Assembly (NCBI RefSeq): GCF_017114985.1
Contig: NZ_JABXKP010000064.1
Span: 124,001-188,000, forward strand
DNA length: 64,000 nucleotides
From: Nostoc sp. JL33
GTDB lineage: Bacteria; Cyanobacteriota; Cyanobacteriia; Cyanobacteriales; Nostocaceae
Direction: 5' to 3'
A program made the translations under genes and the position numbers. Below the pieces are notes generated by a model, which made no database searches, was not told the DNA's origin, and worked only from the letters and a program-made list of their open reading frames with translations. Of this stretch, positions 9,256-18,400 are shown in pieces (within the stretch, counting starts at the first letter, position 1; every line of letters begins with the position of its first letter).

Positions 9256-10674
9256 ATGTCACAAAAGAATGAAACCACAATTTTAGGCTTGGCTCTGTTG
9301 CTGACAGTTGGAATAGTTGGCGGTGGTGTGTGGTGGTTTACTAATGGCTCTGCGGTCAAAATTGGTAATACCATCATTCCAAATCAGGAAACAGGCAGCA
9401 ATTCATCCCTACAAGACCGGATTAGTTTTGGGGAAAAAACTTTGACTTCAGGTAACATTTCTCCCGCAAAAAAAGAAGGAGTACAGGCGATCGCTGCTAA
9501 AAGTTATGATCGGGCGATCGCTAATTTCACAGCTGCCCTAAAACTCAACCGTAACGATCCAGAAGCGCTGATCTTTCTGAACAATGCCCGCATAGCCTCT
9601 TCCAAGAGCTACACCATTGTGGCTTCTGTACCACTAGGCACTGACCCCAATACTGCTTTAGAAATTTTACGTGGGATAGCCCAAGCCCAAAATCAAGTCA
9701 ATAGCTCTGGAGGAGTCAAGGGAGTACCTTTGAGGGTAGGGATAGCTAACGATGACGACAATCCAGAAATAGCCAAGCAAATTGCTTCCAACCTAGTCAG
9801 TAATTCTGAAGTATTAGGTGTAGTTGGGCCGAATACTAGCGATTCCACCTTAGGCGCAGGTACTATCTATACTTCTGGGCAACTTGTAGCCATATCTCCT
9901 ACCAGCACATCTGTAAAAATTTCTAACTTTAGCCGCTACATTTTTCGCACAGTTCCCAGTGATTTTATGGCTGCTAGAAGTTTAGCCAACTATATGGCGA
10001 AAACCTTGCAGAAAAAAAATGCAGTGGTTTTCTTTAATTCTCAGAGTAACTATAGCCAGTCCTTAAAGTCGGAGTTTGTTTCATCTGTTTCCCTAGAAGG
10101 TGGACAGGTATCGGGCGAATTTGACTTATCCAAGGCGGATTTTAGTGCGGCTAAAAGTTTAGAACAAGCAACTAAGCAAGGTGCAGAAGTGTTGATGTTA
10201 GCTGCTAACACTGAAACTCTGGATAAAGCGCTGCAAGTAATTCAAATTAACCAGAAAAAGTTAACTCTGCTGGCGGGAGATGATGTTTACACCGCTAAAA
10301 CTTTAGAAATTGGCAGAGAACAAGCTGTGGGGATGGTATTGGCAGTTCCCTGGCATATTGATAGCGATCCCAAGTCAGATTTTCCTCAGAAATCCCGGCA
10401 GTTATGGGGCGGCGACGTGAGTTGGCGAAGCGCCCTTAGCTATGATGCTACTGTCGCTCTAATTGCGGCATTAGAACGCAATCCTACGAGATCGGGAGTC
10501 CAACAAGCAGTAGCCTCCTCTGACTTTTCTGCTACTGGCGCTTCTGGTACAATTCGGTTTTTAGCATCAGGCGATCGCAATGCACCAGTCCAACTTGTAA
10601 AAATCGTTCCTGGTTCTCGCTCCCGCACTGGTTATGACTTTGAACCAGTGCGCTCATCAGCAATAAAAAATTAA
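9256..10674 (+). CDS. Branched-chain-amino-acid-type (LivK-like) receptor, N-terminally anchored, with TPR-like segment
   Basis: A receptor of about 472 residues. It begins with the same MSQKNET plus hydrophobic anchor as its neighbours. A TPR-like helix pair follows (about 75-110, AAKSYDRAIANFTAALKLN), then a type I periplasmic-binding fold (about 120-460: VASVPLGTDPNTALEILRG, GVVGPNTSDSTLGAG, AISPTSTSVK, YIFRTVPSD). ATG at 9256 gives the shared N-terminus; an upstream TTG is not needed. It lies 42 bp after the first binding protein. The substrate class is amino acid or amide by family only. The combination of anchor, TPR and receptor, and the lack of transporter genes, argue for sensing rather than uptake. 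Confidence 0.8.
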   Translation: MSQKNETTILGLALLLTVGIVGGGVWWFTNGSAVKIGNTIIPNQETGSNSSLQDRISFGEKTLTSGNISPAKKEGVQAIAAKSYDRAIANFTAALKLNRNDPEALIFLNNARIASSKSYTIVASVPLGTDPNTALEILRGIAQAQNQVNSSGGVKGVPLRVGIANDDDNPEIAKQIASNLVSNSEVLGVVGPNTSDSTLGAGTIYTSGQLVAISPTSTSVKISNFSRYIFRTVPSDFMAARSLANYMAKTLQKKNAVVFFNSQSNYSQSLKSEFVSSVSLEGGQVSGEFDLSKADFSAAKSLEQATKQGAEVLMLAANTETLDKALQVIQINQKKLTLLAGDDVYTAKTLEIGREQAVGMVLAVPWHIDSDPKSDFPQKSRQLWGGDVSWRSALSYDATVALIAALERNPTRSGVQQAVASSDFSATGASGTIRFLASGDRNAPVQLVKIVPGSRSRTGYDFEPVRSSAIKN

Positions 10675-10943
10675 AAATTAACCAATACTTAACCGGCAAA
10701 AACCCTCAAGATGAGAAATTGAACTTTATGGGGAAAAATATTAGTGTCAATTTATTCTTACCACCACTCAAACCTTGAGATAAGAGACGAATAATCCAAA
10801 TGAAAATTATTATACCTTGACTTCTAAATTACTCCGAAGTTAGGATTTGCTAACAAAATCCCCGTCCTCCAAATACAATCTCAAGTAGCAAGCACTTGTC
10901 AAGTCAAGCACTTATATTGAATGGACGCGCGGGTAATTATACT

Positions 10944-11990
10944 ATGTCCCAAAAAAATGAAACAACTATTCTTGTATTATCCATCCTAATTACCGTCGGG
11001 CTAATAGCTGGCGGTTTTTGGTGGTTTACTAGAAAATCTGGTGTCGATCTAAATACAATTAATTCTGGTAACACCAAAACGCCCCAAGCCGGATCGGAAC
11101 AACCTAGTGGCAATACTTTCACTTCAGTACAGGATGTTCCTACAGGATTATTCAATTATGGAGGCAGTACATCTTGGGCACCGATTCGACTAGTCGTTGA
11201 TCCAGCAATTCAAGCGGCGCGACCAGAGTTACGGCTGCGTTATGTAGAACCCAGCAATGCATCTCCTGGTTCTGGTACTGGCATCCAGTCGCTGATAGAC
11301 GGTCAATTAGCTTTTGCTCAGTCCTCCCGACCAATTCTAGATCAGGAATTAAGCCGTAGCCAGCAGCGTGGGTTCAGTTTAAAACAAATTCCTGTGGCAA
11401 TTGATGGTTTGGCAGTCGCAGTTAACCCTAACATTAACATCCCAGGACTGACCATAGACCAGTTAAAGTCAATTTACACAGGCAAAATTAATAATTGGAG
11501 CCAGGTGGGCGGCCCCAATATTCCGATTAAGCCGTATTCCCGCCGCATTGCTGATGGCGGTACGGTTGAGCTTTTTGTCCAAGACATTTTGGGTGGTCAA
11601 GCTTTCAGTTCCAATGTGGAATTTATCTCCACAACCACCCAAGCCTTGCAAAAATTGGCTGGTAGTCCTGGTGGTATCTATTACGCTTCTGCCCCAGAGG
11701 TAATTCCTCAATGCTCAATCAAAGCCTTGCCGTTGGGGCGGACGCAAGGGCAATACATTGCTCCCTACCAAGAACCTTCTGTCCTCCCGTCTGAATGTCC
11801 TGGTAAACGGAACAAGTTGAACATTGAGGCTTTCCAATCAGGAAAATACCCGATTACCCGCAATCTGTTTGTGGTGGTCAAACAGAATGGTCAGACTGAG
11901 CAGCAAGCAGGTGTCGCTTACGCCAACTTACTGCTGAGTGAGCAGGGACAGGAACTGATTACCCAAGCTGGGTTTGTCAAAATTCGCTGA
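10944..11990 (+). CDS. PstS-like phosphate-binding family protein, second paralogue
   Basis: A 348-residue paralogue of the protein at 8170-9213, with the same layout: MSQKNET start, one hydrophobic anchor (about 9-30), linker and PstS-like domain (NYGGSTSWAPIR, PGSGTGIQSLIDGQ, AQSSRP, IPVAIDGLAVAVN, IYTGKINNW, GTVELFVQDIL). The long shared C-terminal segment (PSECPGKRNKLN, TRNLFVVVKQNGQTEQQAGVAYA) shows recent common descent. It is separated from the LivK-like gene by a 269-bp spacer, so it may have its own promoter. ATG at 10944 aligns exactly with the sister starts; a longer reading to 10896 adds an unconserved leader. Confidence 0.82.
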   Translation: MSQKNETTILVLSILITVGLIAGGFWWFTRKSGVDLNTINSGNTKTPQAGSEQPSGNTFTSVQDVPTGLFNYGGSTSWAPIRLVVDPAIQAARPELRLRYVEPSNASPGSGTGIQSLIDGQLAFAQSSRPILDQELSRSQQRGFSLKQIPVAIDGLAVAVNPNINIPGLTIDQLKSIYTGKINNWSQVGGPNIPIKPYSRRIADGGTVELFVQDILGGQAFSSNVEFISTTTQALQKLAGSPGGIYYASAPEVIPQCSIKALPLGRTQGQYIAPYQEPSVLPSECPGKRNKLNIEAFQSGKYPITRNLFVVVKQNGQTEQQAGVAYANLLLSEQGQELITQAGFVKIR

Positions 11991-12072
11991 CACCTGCGAT
12001 CGCCTCCCTCCGTAGGGGTGTAGCCCATCGCACTCAGGCAGAGTGGCGGAAATCGCCGCTCTGAACTGTGCT

Positions 12073-12792
12073 TTAACCAGCTCTATTAATCGACTCTGCT
12101 GGCAAGCAAATGAGATTATCACCTTGAGTGAGGATTAAGCCACGTTGACGTAGCTTGCCCATCAAGCGGGTGACGGTGACACGGGTCGAACCAATCGCGC
12201 TACCAATTTGGGCATGAGTGAGGGGGAAGGGCAGAGCATAGCCGCGAATCACATCAGGATCAGTGTCGCTCATTGCTGGCTCTCCATATTCCTCAATTAA
12301 CAATGTGAGAAATCCTAAGAGTCGGTCAATTGTGCGGCGTTGTCCCAAGGCACTCAGCCACAGCAGCTTACGCTGGTGCTGATACCTAAAGGCATCCATA
12401 ACTTCGCGACGGAAGTGAGGCCAGTTGTCTAGGTCGTGCCAGTACATCCACAGCACCGCAGTTTGGTCAACATGGGCGTAAGCCTGGAGTGTGAATGGTG
12501 ATTGGGCAACAATTTCAAATGGCTGTCCCGCTCCCACAAAACCCAAGAACGCTTCTTCTGGGGTTCTGTTGATTCGTCGAGACGTTAGCTGACTAGCAGT
12601 CGCACTAACTTGTGCGGTTCCTACCATGCGGATCGCACCCCTTTGCACTAAATATAGCAATCCAGGTCGAGCTGGAATGCGCTCATCTTTGCTAAAGGTG
12701 CGGCAGCGGTAGTGTTCTTGAGCCCAGTCAAGAATTCGTTGCCAAGTCAAAAAAGGCCGTGATGCCTCAGAAAAGGAGGATGGAGATTGCAT
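12073..12792 (-). CDS. Crp/Fnr-family transcription regulator
   Basis: A regulator of about 239 residues with an N-terminal cyclic-nucleotide-binding-like beta-barrel (about 30-125) and a C-terminal helix-turn-helix (about 185-225, LTHAQIGSAIGSTRVTVTRLMGKLRQRG). The HTH resembles the NtcA/Crp recognition helix. The effector pocket lacks the canonical cAMP Arg-Ser pair, so its ligand is unknown. ATG at 12792 (MQSPSSF) is preferred; the longer reading to 12903 adds residues without family likeness. It is convergent with the PstS-like gene. A GTA-N8-TAC site lies 170 bp upstream. It is not NtcA itself, whose recognition region differs. Confidence 0.75.
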   Translation of the reverse strand: MQSPSSFSEASRPFLTWQRILDWAQEHYRCRTFSKDERIPARPGLLYLVQRGAIRMVGTAQVSATASQLTSRRINRTPEEAFLGFVGAGQPFEIVAQSPFTLQAYAHVDQTAVLWMYWHDLDNWPHFRREVMDAFRYQHQRKLLWLSALGQRRTIDRLLGFLTLLIEEYGEPAMSDTDPDVIRGYALPFPLTHAQIGSAIGSTRVTVTRLMGKLRQRGLILTQGDNLICLPAESINRAG

Positions 12793-12961
12793 AGGTAACA
12801 AAGAGCGTTCGGCTGAAAACAAAGACGTGTAAATAAAAAGGTGCAAGGAGTGTCTTTGTGTTGGCGAGGCAGACTTAACGCCTAACAGCGCCAGCCAATC
12901 CAAAGAATAGAAAGCAAATTACTCTCTACTCTTTTGTTATACTTCCTACTGTACAATGATG

Positions 12962-12975
12962 GTAGTAAAGTTTAC
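12962..12975. promoter_or_regulatory. Candidate NtcA-type site GTA-N8-TAC
   Basis: GTAGTAAAGTTTAC fits the NtcA consensus exactly. On the minus strand it is followed 20 nt later by TATAAC, a possible -10 box for the Crp/Fnr gene. The usual spacing is about 22, and such sites occur by chance several times per window. Confidence 0.3.
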
Positions 12976-13106
12976 TTACTATTCATCGATTATTCATCAA
13001 ATTTTATCCTCCTCTCATTTTTCTTCATCTAAAGTAAATTTACACCGCAAGATAGATGACAGAAAAATAACAAATATATTTTACATAATGATTTCTATAA
13101 AATTAC

Positions 13107-14048
13107 GTGCATGATAAATTACTAGTCAGCAAATATACGTCAATCAAACAGCTAGTATCTAGTCACTTGAGAAAGTCACTAAGTATTAATACTTTTACCA
13201 TCAAAAGTATATGCATAAAAGATGAAATAAAAAATCTATATAAAGGTAGAGATAATAGTAGAGTTTTGTATATCTCAGGTGTGGCTCTACGACTCTCAAA
13301 ATCTCAGAATCGAAAAGCTATGGAGCTTGCTAGTGCGATCGCCTCAGATATATCAGGGATCTGTGGTGACGTTTTTAGCATCCAAATAGTTCCCCCTGGT
13401 TGGATACATTTTGAATTGACTGACTCCACGTTAGCGACTTGGTTACAAAGTCTCGTAGTCGGGAGTTTGGGGGGAGAGGGGAGTGGGGGAGCAGGGGAGG
13501 CAGGGGAGGCAGGGGAGGCAGGGGAGGATGAGGGAGATGAGGGAGACAAGGCGAATAACCAATGCCCAATGCCCAATGCCCAATGCCCAATGCCCAATTT
13601 GTTTGCTGTTCAATATGCCCATGCACGCTGCTGTTCGCTAGTGTTGCTGGCTCACCGAGAGGGATTGATTAAACTTAGAGAACCAGTTCCAAATACTAGT
13701 CCAGCTTTTTGGAGTGTTATTGCTCCGAATCCCATACCTTGGCTCAACTGTGATGGAATACTGCGGCTAAATCACCCAGATGAGCATCGTCTAATTGCCG
13801 AGTTAGTACAAGTGGTAGACAATATAGAGTGCCCTGATATTAGCGGTTCTGTGAAATGGGAAAAAGTAACGCTGAATTTGAGCCAAGCTTTTGAAAAGTT
13901 CTGGTCTAATTGCCGGATTTGGGGTGAAGTGAAAATTACCTCACCAGAGGTAGCTCAAGCCAGACTTGGATTGCTGATGGCTACTCAGTCAGTATTAAGA
14001 TATGTGCTAGAGGAAAATTTGGGGGTTTTTGCGCGCTTGGAGCTATAA
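13107..14048 (+). CDS. DALR anticodon-binding domain protein with repeat-encoded insert
   Basis: A 313-residue protein. The C-terminal third (about 200-313, ending ARLGLLMATQSVLRYVLEENLGVF) resembles the DALR anticodon-binding helix bundle of arginyl-tRNA synthetase. There is no catalytic HIGH/KMSKS domain, so it is a stand-alone relative of unknown function known from cyanobacteria. Residues about 124-164 are low complexity: GGAGEAGEAGEAGEDEGDEG, then NNQCPMPNAQCPMPN. The second run is the in-frame translation of five CAATGCC heptamers. The insert splits an otherwise globular protein without breaking the frame. The start is GTG at 13107; no ATG is in frame nearby, so the true start is uncertain. 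Confidence 0.65.
   Translation: MHDKLLVSKYTSIKQLVSSHLRKSLSINTFTIKSICIKDEIKNLYKGRDNSRVLYISGVALRLSKSQNRKAMELASAIASDISGICGDVFSIQIVPPGWIHFELTDSTLATWLQSLVVGSLGGEGSGGAGEAGEAGEAGEDEGDEGDKANNQCPMPNAQCPMPNLFAVQYAHARCCSLVLLAHREGLIKLREPVPNTSPAFWSVIAPNPIPWLNCDGILRLNHPDEHRLIAELVQVVDNIECPDISGSVKWEKVTLNLSQAFEKFWSNCRIWGEVKITSPEVAQARLGLLMATQSVLRYVLEENLGVFARLEL
13491..13598 (+). repeat. In-frame tandem repeats inside the DALR gene
   Basis: Four copies of GCAGGGGAG (13491-13526) and two of GATGAGGGA (13527-13544) are followed by five copies of CAATGCC (13560-13594) plus CAAT. CAATGCC is a spacer heptamer typical of Nostocales; here it is translated. Confidence 0.9.
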
Positions 14049-14109
14049 ATCAGTAATGTCGCTTAGGTAAAAAATAAAAACTTTTATCACAGGTATTGAC
14101 TCAATCCAT

Positions 14110-14189
14110 CACCTCAGCTACATTAGCAGGTGTGTGAGGAGCGAACCAGCAGGGGCACCGAGACGAAACACGGCCAGTCGTCGGTGTCC
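14110..14189. ncRNA. Possible structured RNA with two hairpins
   Basis: The spacer between two convergent genes contains hairpin A (CACCT..AGGTG with inner AGC/GCT, 14110-14132) and hairpin B (GGCACCG + ACGA pairing with TCGT + CGGTGTCC, 14154-14189), separated by about 20 unpaired bases. On the minus strand that linker contains CTCCTCACAC, ten of the eleven bases of the Yfr1 core motif as I recall it. No clear U-tract follows on either strand, so this is tentative. Confidence 0.25.
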
Positions 14190-14229
14190 TTTCTGATTTA
14201 TATGGGTTAGGTTTTAAAAACTGCCCTCA

Positions 14230-15099
14230 CTAAAGCAAAAACTTTTCAATTGCTACTGCTGCTCCGTCTTCCTCTACACTAGGAGCTATCCACTGCGCGA
14301 TCGCTTGCACTCCTTCTGGTGCGTTGCCCATAGCTACACCGAGGCCAACATACTCCAGCATTTCTACATCATTGAAATTATCGCCAATCGCCATAACGTT
14401 AGCTATCTGTAACCCCAGCAATTCTTCAGCTAGATAACGTACAGCAGTTCCTTTATTCACAGAGGCGTTAGTTACTTCAAAGAAGGTAGCAACAGATGTT
14501 GTCAGATAAAGTTCAGCAGGTGTGTATTGGCGGCGCAAATTCCCCAATAGCTGGTTGATCACATCAGTGTCATCGCACAAAGCAAGAATTTTTGTCGGTT
14601 CATTCGTTAAGGTTTGGCGCAAATCACCCACAGGAATCGGGGTAATACCAGAACGTTGTGCATAAATTTGGGTTTCTCTAGTTAACTCACGGACGTATAG
14701 CTGATCATTAATATAAAAGTGGACAGATAGGAGCGATCGCAACTCAGGCTGTTCAAAATAGTCAATTAGCTGGTGGGCGAATTCCCTGGAAACAGCCCAA
14801 TGGCGATGAATTTTTTGGGTGATCGGGTCTTGAATCCAGGCTCCTTGATAGGCCATTAATGGTAAAATAGAGCCGATTTCTTGGTGAAAGCGCAAGGCTG
14901 AACGATACATTCGACCTGTAGCGATCGCCACTTGAATTCCTCGTGCTTGGGCGGCAATAATAGCTTGTTTTACACCTGGGCTGACGGTGTTAGAATGTCC
15001 GGCGATCGTGCCATCTATATCCAAAACTAATAGTTTAATGTCTTTTGCAGCAGCCTGATGATCAATAGATGCCAAATGTCTGGCAGATCCTTTCTGCAT
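14230..15099 (-). CDS. HAD-superfamily (Cof-type) phosphatase
   Basis: A 289-residue hydrolase of the Cof/IIB haloacid-dehalogenase group, cytosolic, likely acting on small phosphorylated metabolites. Motif I is LLVLDIDGTIAG (nucleophile and acid/base Asp, about residues 27-29), motif II is AIATGR, and motifs III/IV are visible as NKGTAVRYLAEE and AIGDNFNDVEMLEYVGLGVAMGNA. The cap domain lies between. The start ATG is preceded by AGGAA. It is convergent with the DALR gene. The exact substrate cannot be read from sequence. Confidence 0.88.
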   Translation of the reverse strand: MQKGSARHLASIDHQAAAKDIKLLVLDIDGTIAGHSNTVSPGVKQAIIAAQARGIQVAIATGRMYRSALRFHQEIGSILPLMAYQGAWIQDPITQKIHRHWAVSREFAHQLIDYFEQPELRSLLSVHFYINDQLYVRELTRETQIYAQRSGITPIPVGDLRQTLTNEPTKILALCDDTDVINQLLGNLRRQYTPAELYLTTSVATFFEVTNASVNKGTAVRYLAEELLGLQIANVMAIGDNFNDVEMLEYVGLGVAMGNAPEGVQAIAQWIAPSVEEDGAAVAIEKFLL

Positions 15100-15327
15100 A
15101 ATTTCCTAGATTTTAAGTTTCAATAAGAGGTTAACAGGCTCTAGCGACTAGTGGGGAGTAGTAGAAAAAATTGGGTTCTCTAGTCACTTACGTACTTATA
15201 CATACGTGCCAAAAGTTGGTTCTCCTGGGCTTAGGTACTAAAGCTATAAATACTTAGACATCCTTTTGTCTAAAATTATATGCAAGAGCAATTAGGGGCT
15301 GGCAAATAAAAAAATACTCAACTACTT

Positions 15328-15389
15328 CTTGTGGGGTGGGCATCTTGCCCGCCTTTGGCTGCGGGCGGGCAAGATGCCCACCCCACAAG
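15328..15389. repeat. Perfect 26-bp inverted repeat
   Basis: Arms at 15328-15353 and 15364-15389 are perfectly complementary around a 10-nt loop. The core GCCCACCCCACAAG recurs in the spacer after polA (near 18740-18755), so this is a dispersed palindromic element. It lies between divergent genes in an otherwise empty 390-base spacer. Confidence 0.8.
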
Positions 15390-15490
15390 ATTGGGTAATT
15401 TATTTGTTGGAAGTCCCTTAGTACGCAAAAACGGCGCTATTGTTGCCAAAGCCAAGCTGAACGAGCATCTGAAATTGCTAAAATAGGGCT

Positions 15491-18400
15491 ATGTCTGAAA
15501 TCACTTCTGCAACCGCAACACGCCCCACGTTCATCCTTGTAGATGGACACTCTCTGGCTTATCGTTCATACTTTGCCTTCGCCAAAGGGCGAGATGGAGG
15601 ACTGCGTACCAAAACGGGGATTCCTACCAGTATATGTTTTGGTTTTGTGAAGTGCCTGCTGGAGGTAATGGCAACAGAACAGCCCCAAGCAATGGCGATC
15701 GCTTTTGATTTGGGTGAGGCAACTTTTCGCCACGAAGCTGACGAGACTTATAAAGCCGATCGCCCGGAAACGCCAGAAGACTTTATTCCTGACTTAGCAA
15801 ACCTGCATGAGTTGCTGAATGGCTTCAATCTACCATTTTTCACTGCCCCTGGTTTCGAGGCAGATGATGTTTTGGGAACCTTAGCACAAAGAGTAACTGC
15901 TGCTGGGTATAGGGTAAAGATTCTCACTGGCGATCGGGATTTATTTCAACTGATCGACTCTGACAAAGAAATTACTGTTCTGAATTTTAGTCCAGATGCC
16001 CTAAAGCGCTCTACAAATAGCATCACGGAATTTGAAGCAGAACAAGTTAAAGAAAAAATGGGCGTTTTACCTTCACAAATTGTTGATTTCAAAGCTCTTT
16101 GTGGTGATAAATCGGATAATATTCCTGGGGTGAAGGGAATTGGTGAAAAGACAGCAGTGCAGCTGCTAAATACCTATGGTTCTCTTGATCATATTTATGC
16201 TGCTTTAGGTGAAATTAAAGGAGCAACTCAGAAAAAACTCGCAAGTGGTAAAGAAGACGCTGATAGGTCTCGCTATTTGGCAACTATAGTTTTAGATGTT
16301 CCGATAGAATTTGATTTAGAAGATTGCAAATTAAAAGGTTTTGATACAAGCGTCTTATCACCAATTTTAGAAAAATTAGAATTCAAGTCTTTTTTAGGCA
16401 AAATAAACGACCTTCAGCAACGTTTTGGTGGCCAAATTGAAGACAAACAAGAAGCCAAAACAGATGCAAGTAATCCCAATACTAACTCAGAATTAAGGGA
16501 TGATGAAGATAATGATTTGTGGTTTTTCAGTGCTAGTGATACAGCAGCAGTTCCACAAAAATTCACTTCTCCAATTACACCACGCATCATTAACACTGAA
16601 GCCAAATTAACTGAGTTAGTGAAACTTTTGCAAACATTCACCACCCCAGAGACTCCCGTTGCTTGGGACACTGAAACTACAGCTTTAGAACCAAGAGATG
16701 CTGAGTTAGTAGGAATTGGTTGCTGTTGGGGAACGGAACCAGATGAGGTAGCCTATATTCCTGTGGGGCACAAAACTGGGGAAAATTTGCATAAAGATTT
16801 GGCGTTAGAAGTATTACGCCCAATTCTCGAAAGTGCTGATTATCCGAAAGCTTTACAAAATGCCAAATTTGACCGCTTAGTTCTCAGGTGTCAAGGAATT
16901 AATTTGGCGGGAGTGGTGTTTGATCCCATGCTGGCAAGTTACATTCTAAGAGCTGATTCTAGCCATAATTTGATGGATTTGGCGAATAAATATTTGGGAT
17001 TGACGGCTAAAAGTTACTTAGATTTAGTTCCTACAGGTAAAACCATCGCTGATATAGATATTCCTGCGGTAGCAGATTACTGCGGTATGGATGCTTATTC
17101 TACCTTTGGTTTAGTGTCGAAACTGCGTGAAAAACTGGATCAAATTCCAACTTTGTCTAAGCTATTAGTGGAAGTGGAACAGCCACTAGAAGCAGTTTTA
17201 GCCGAAATGGAATACACAGGCGTTCGTATTGATTTACCTTATCTGCACAAATTTTCGGTTCAGTTAGAAAATGATTTAGCACAGATTGAGCAAATAGCCT
17301 ATAGTTCTATACCTGCTTCTGAATTAAAAGGCTATTTTGAAACTATATGGGATCAAAATCAACCTGATTTAGTATCTATTAAGCAAAAAAAATACGATAC
17401 TTTACCCAGTCCAATCTTAAAAGCCTATTTCCAAAAAATACTCAAAGAATTGCCAAAAATAGATTTGCTTGATATTAAGCAGAGAATTACTGATGTCTTA
17501 CCAAGTGATATTGTCAATTTAAACTCACCTGAACAGTTAAGTGAATTGCTATTTGACATACTTCGGCTAAATAGCAAAAAGTCCCGCAAAACATCTAGTA
17601 AGGGTTATTACTCTACCGCTGCTGACATACTAGAAAATATGCAAGGAGATCACCCATTTATCGATGCCCTCCTAGAATATCGTACCTTGCACAAACTTTA
17701 TTCTACCTATGTGAAAGCTATTCCCAAGCTAGTACGTTCAGACACGCAGCGATTGCACACAGATTTTAATCAGACTGTGACAGATACTGGCCGTCTGTCT
17801 TCTTCTAATCCGAATTTGCAAAATATTCCTATCGGTACGACTTTTAGTCGCCAAATTCGTAAGGCATTTTTGCCGGAACCAGGCTGGTTAATGGTAGCTG
17901 CTGATTACTCACAAATTGAATTGCGGATTTTGGCTCATTTAAGTCAAGAGCCGATATTAGTGGAAGCATATCAGCAAAATAAAGATGTTCACACTGTTAC
18001 CGCGCGGTTAGTCTTTGAAAAAGAAGATGTAACATCAGATGAACGAAGGTTAGCCAAAACTATCAATTTTGGCGTGATTTATGGAATGGGTTCTCTCAGA
18101 TTTTCGCGCTCAACTGGGATAGATAAAAACATTGCCAATGAGTTCATTAAGCGGTTTAATGAACGATATCCGAAAGTATTTGCATATTTGGAGCGAGTGA
18201 AAAAAGAAGCGATCGCTCTTGGTTATGTAGAGACTATTTTCGGTCGCCGTCGTTATTTTAACTTTACTAGTAACAGTTTACACAGATTAAAAGGCGGTAA
18301 TCCAGAAGATATTGACTTGAGTAAATTGAAAAATTTGGGTGCTTTGGATGCGGGTTTATTACGCTCTGCTGCTAATGCACCAATTCAAGGTTCCAACGCT

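Noticed and set aside
12073-12792. NtcA
   Set aside because: The length and overall layout are similar, but the sequence away from the helix-turn-helix differs from NtcA as I recall it.
14130-14150. tRNA T-arm suggested by GGTTCGCTCC on the minus strand
   Set aside because: The flanks do not form a T stem or acceptor stem; no tRNA was found in the window.
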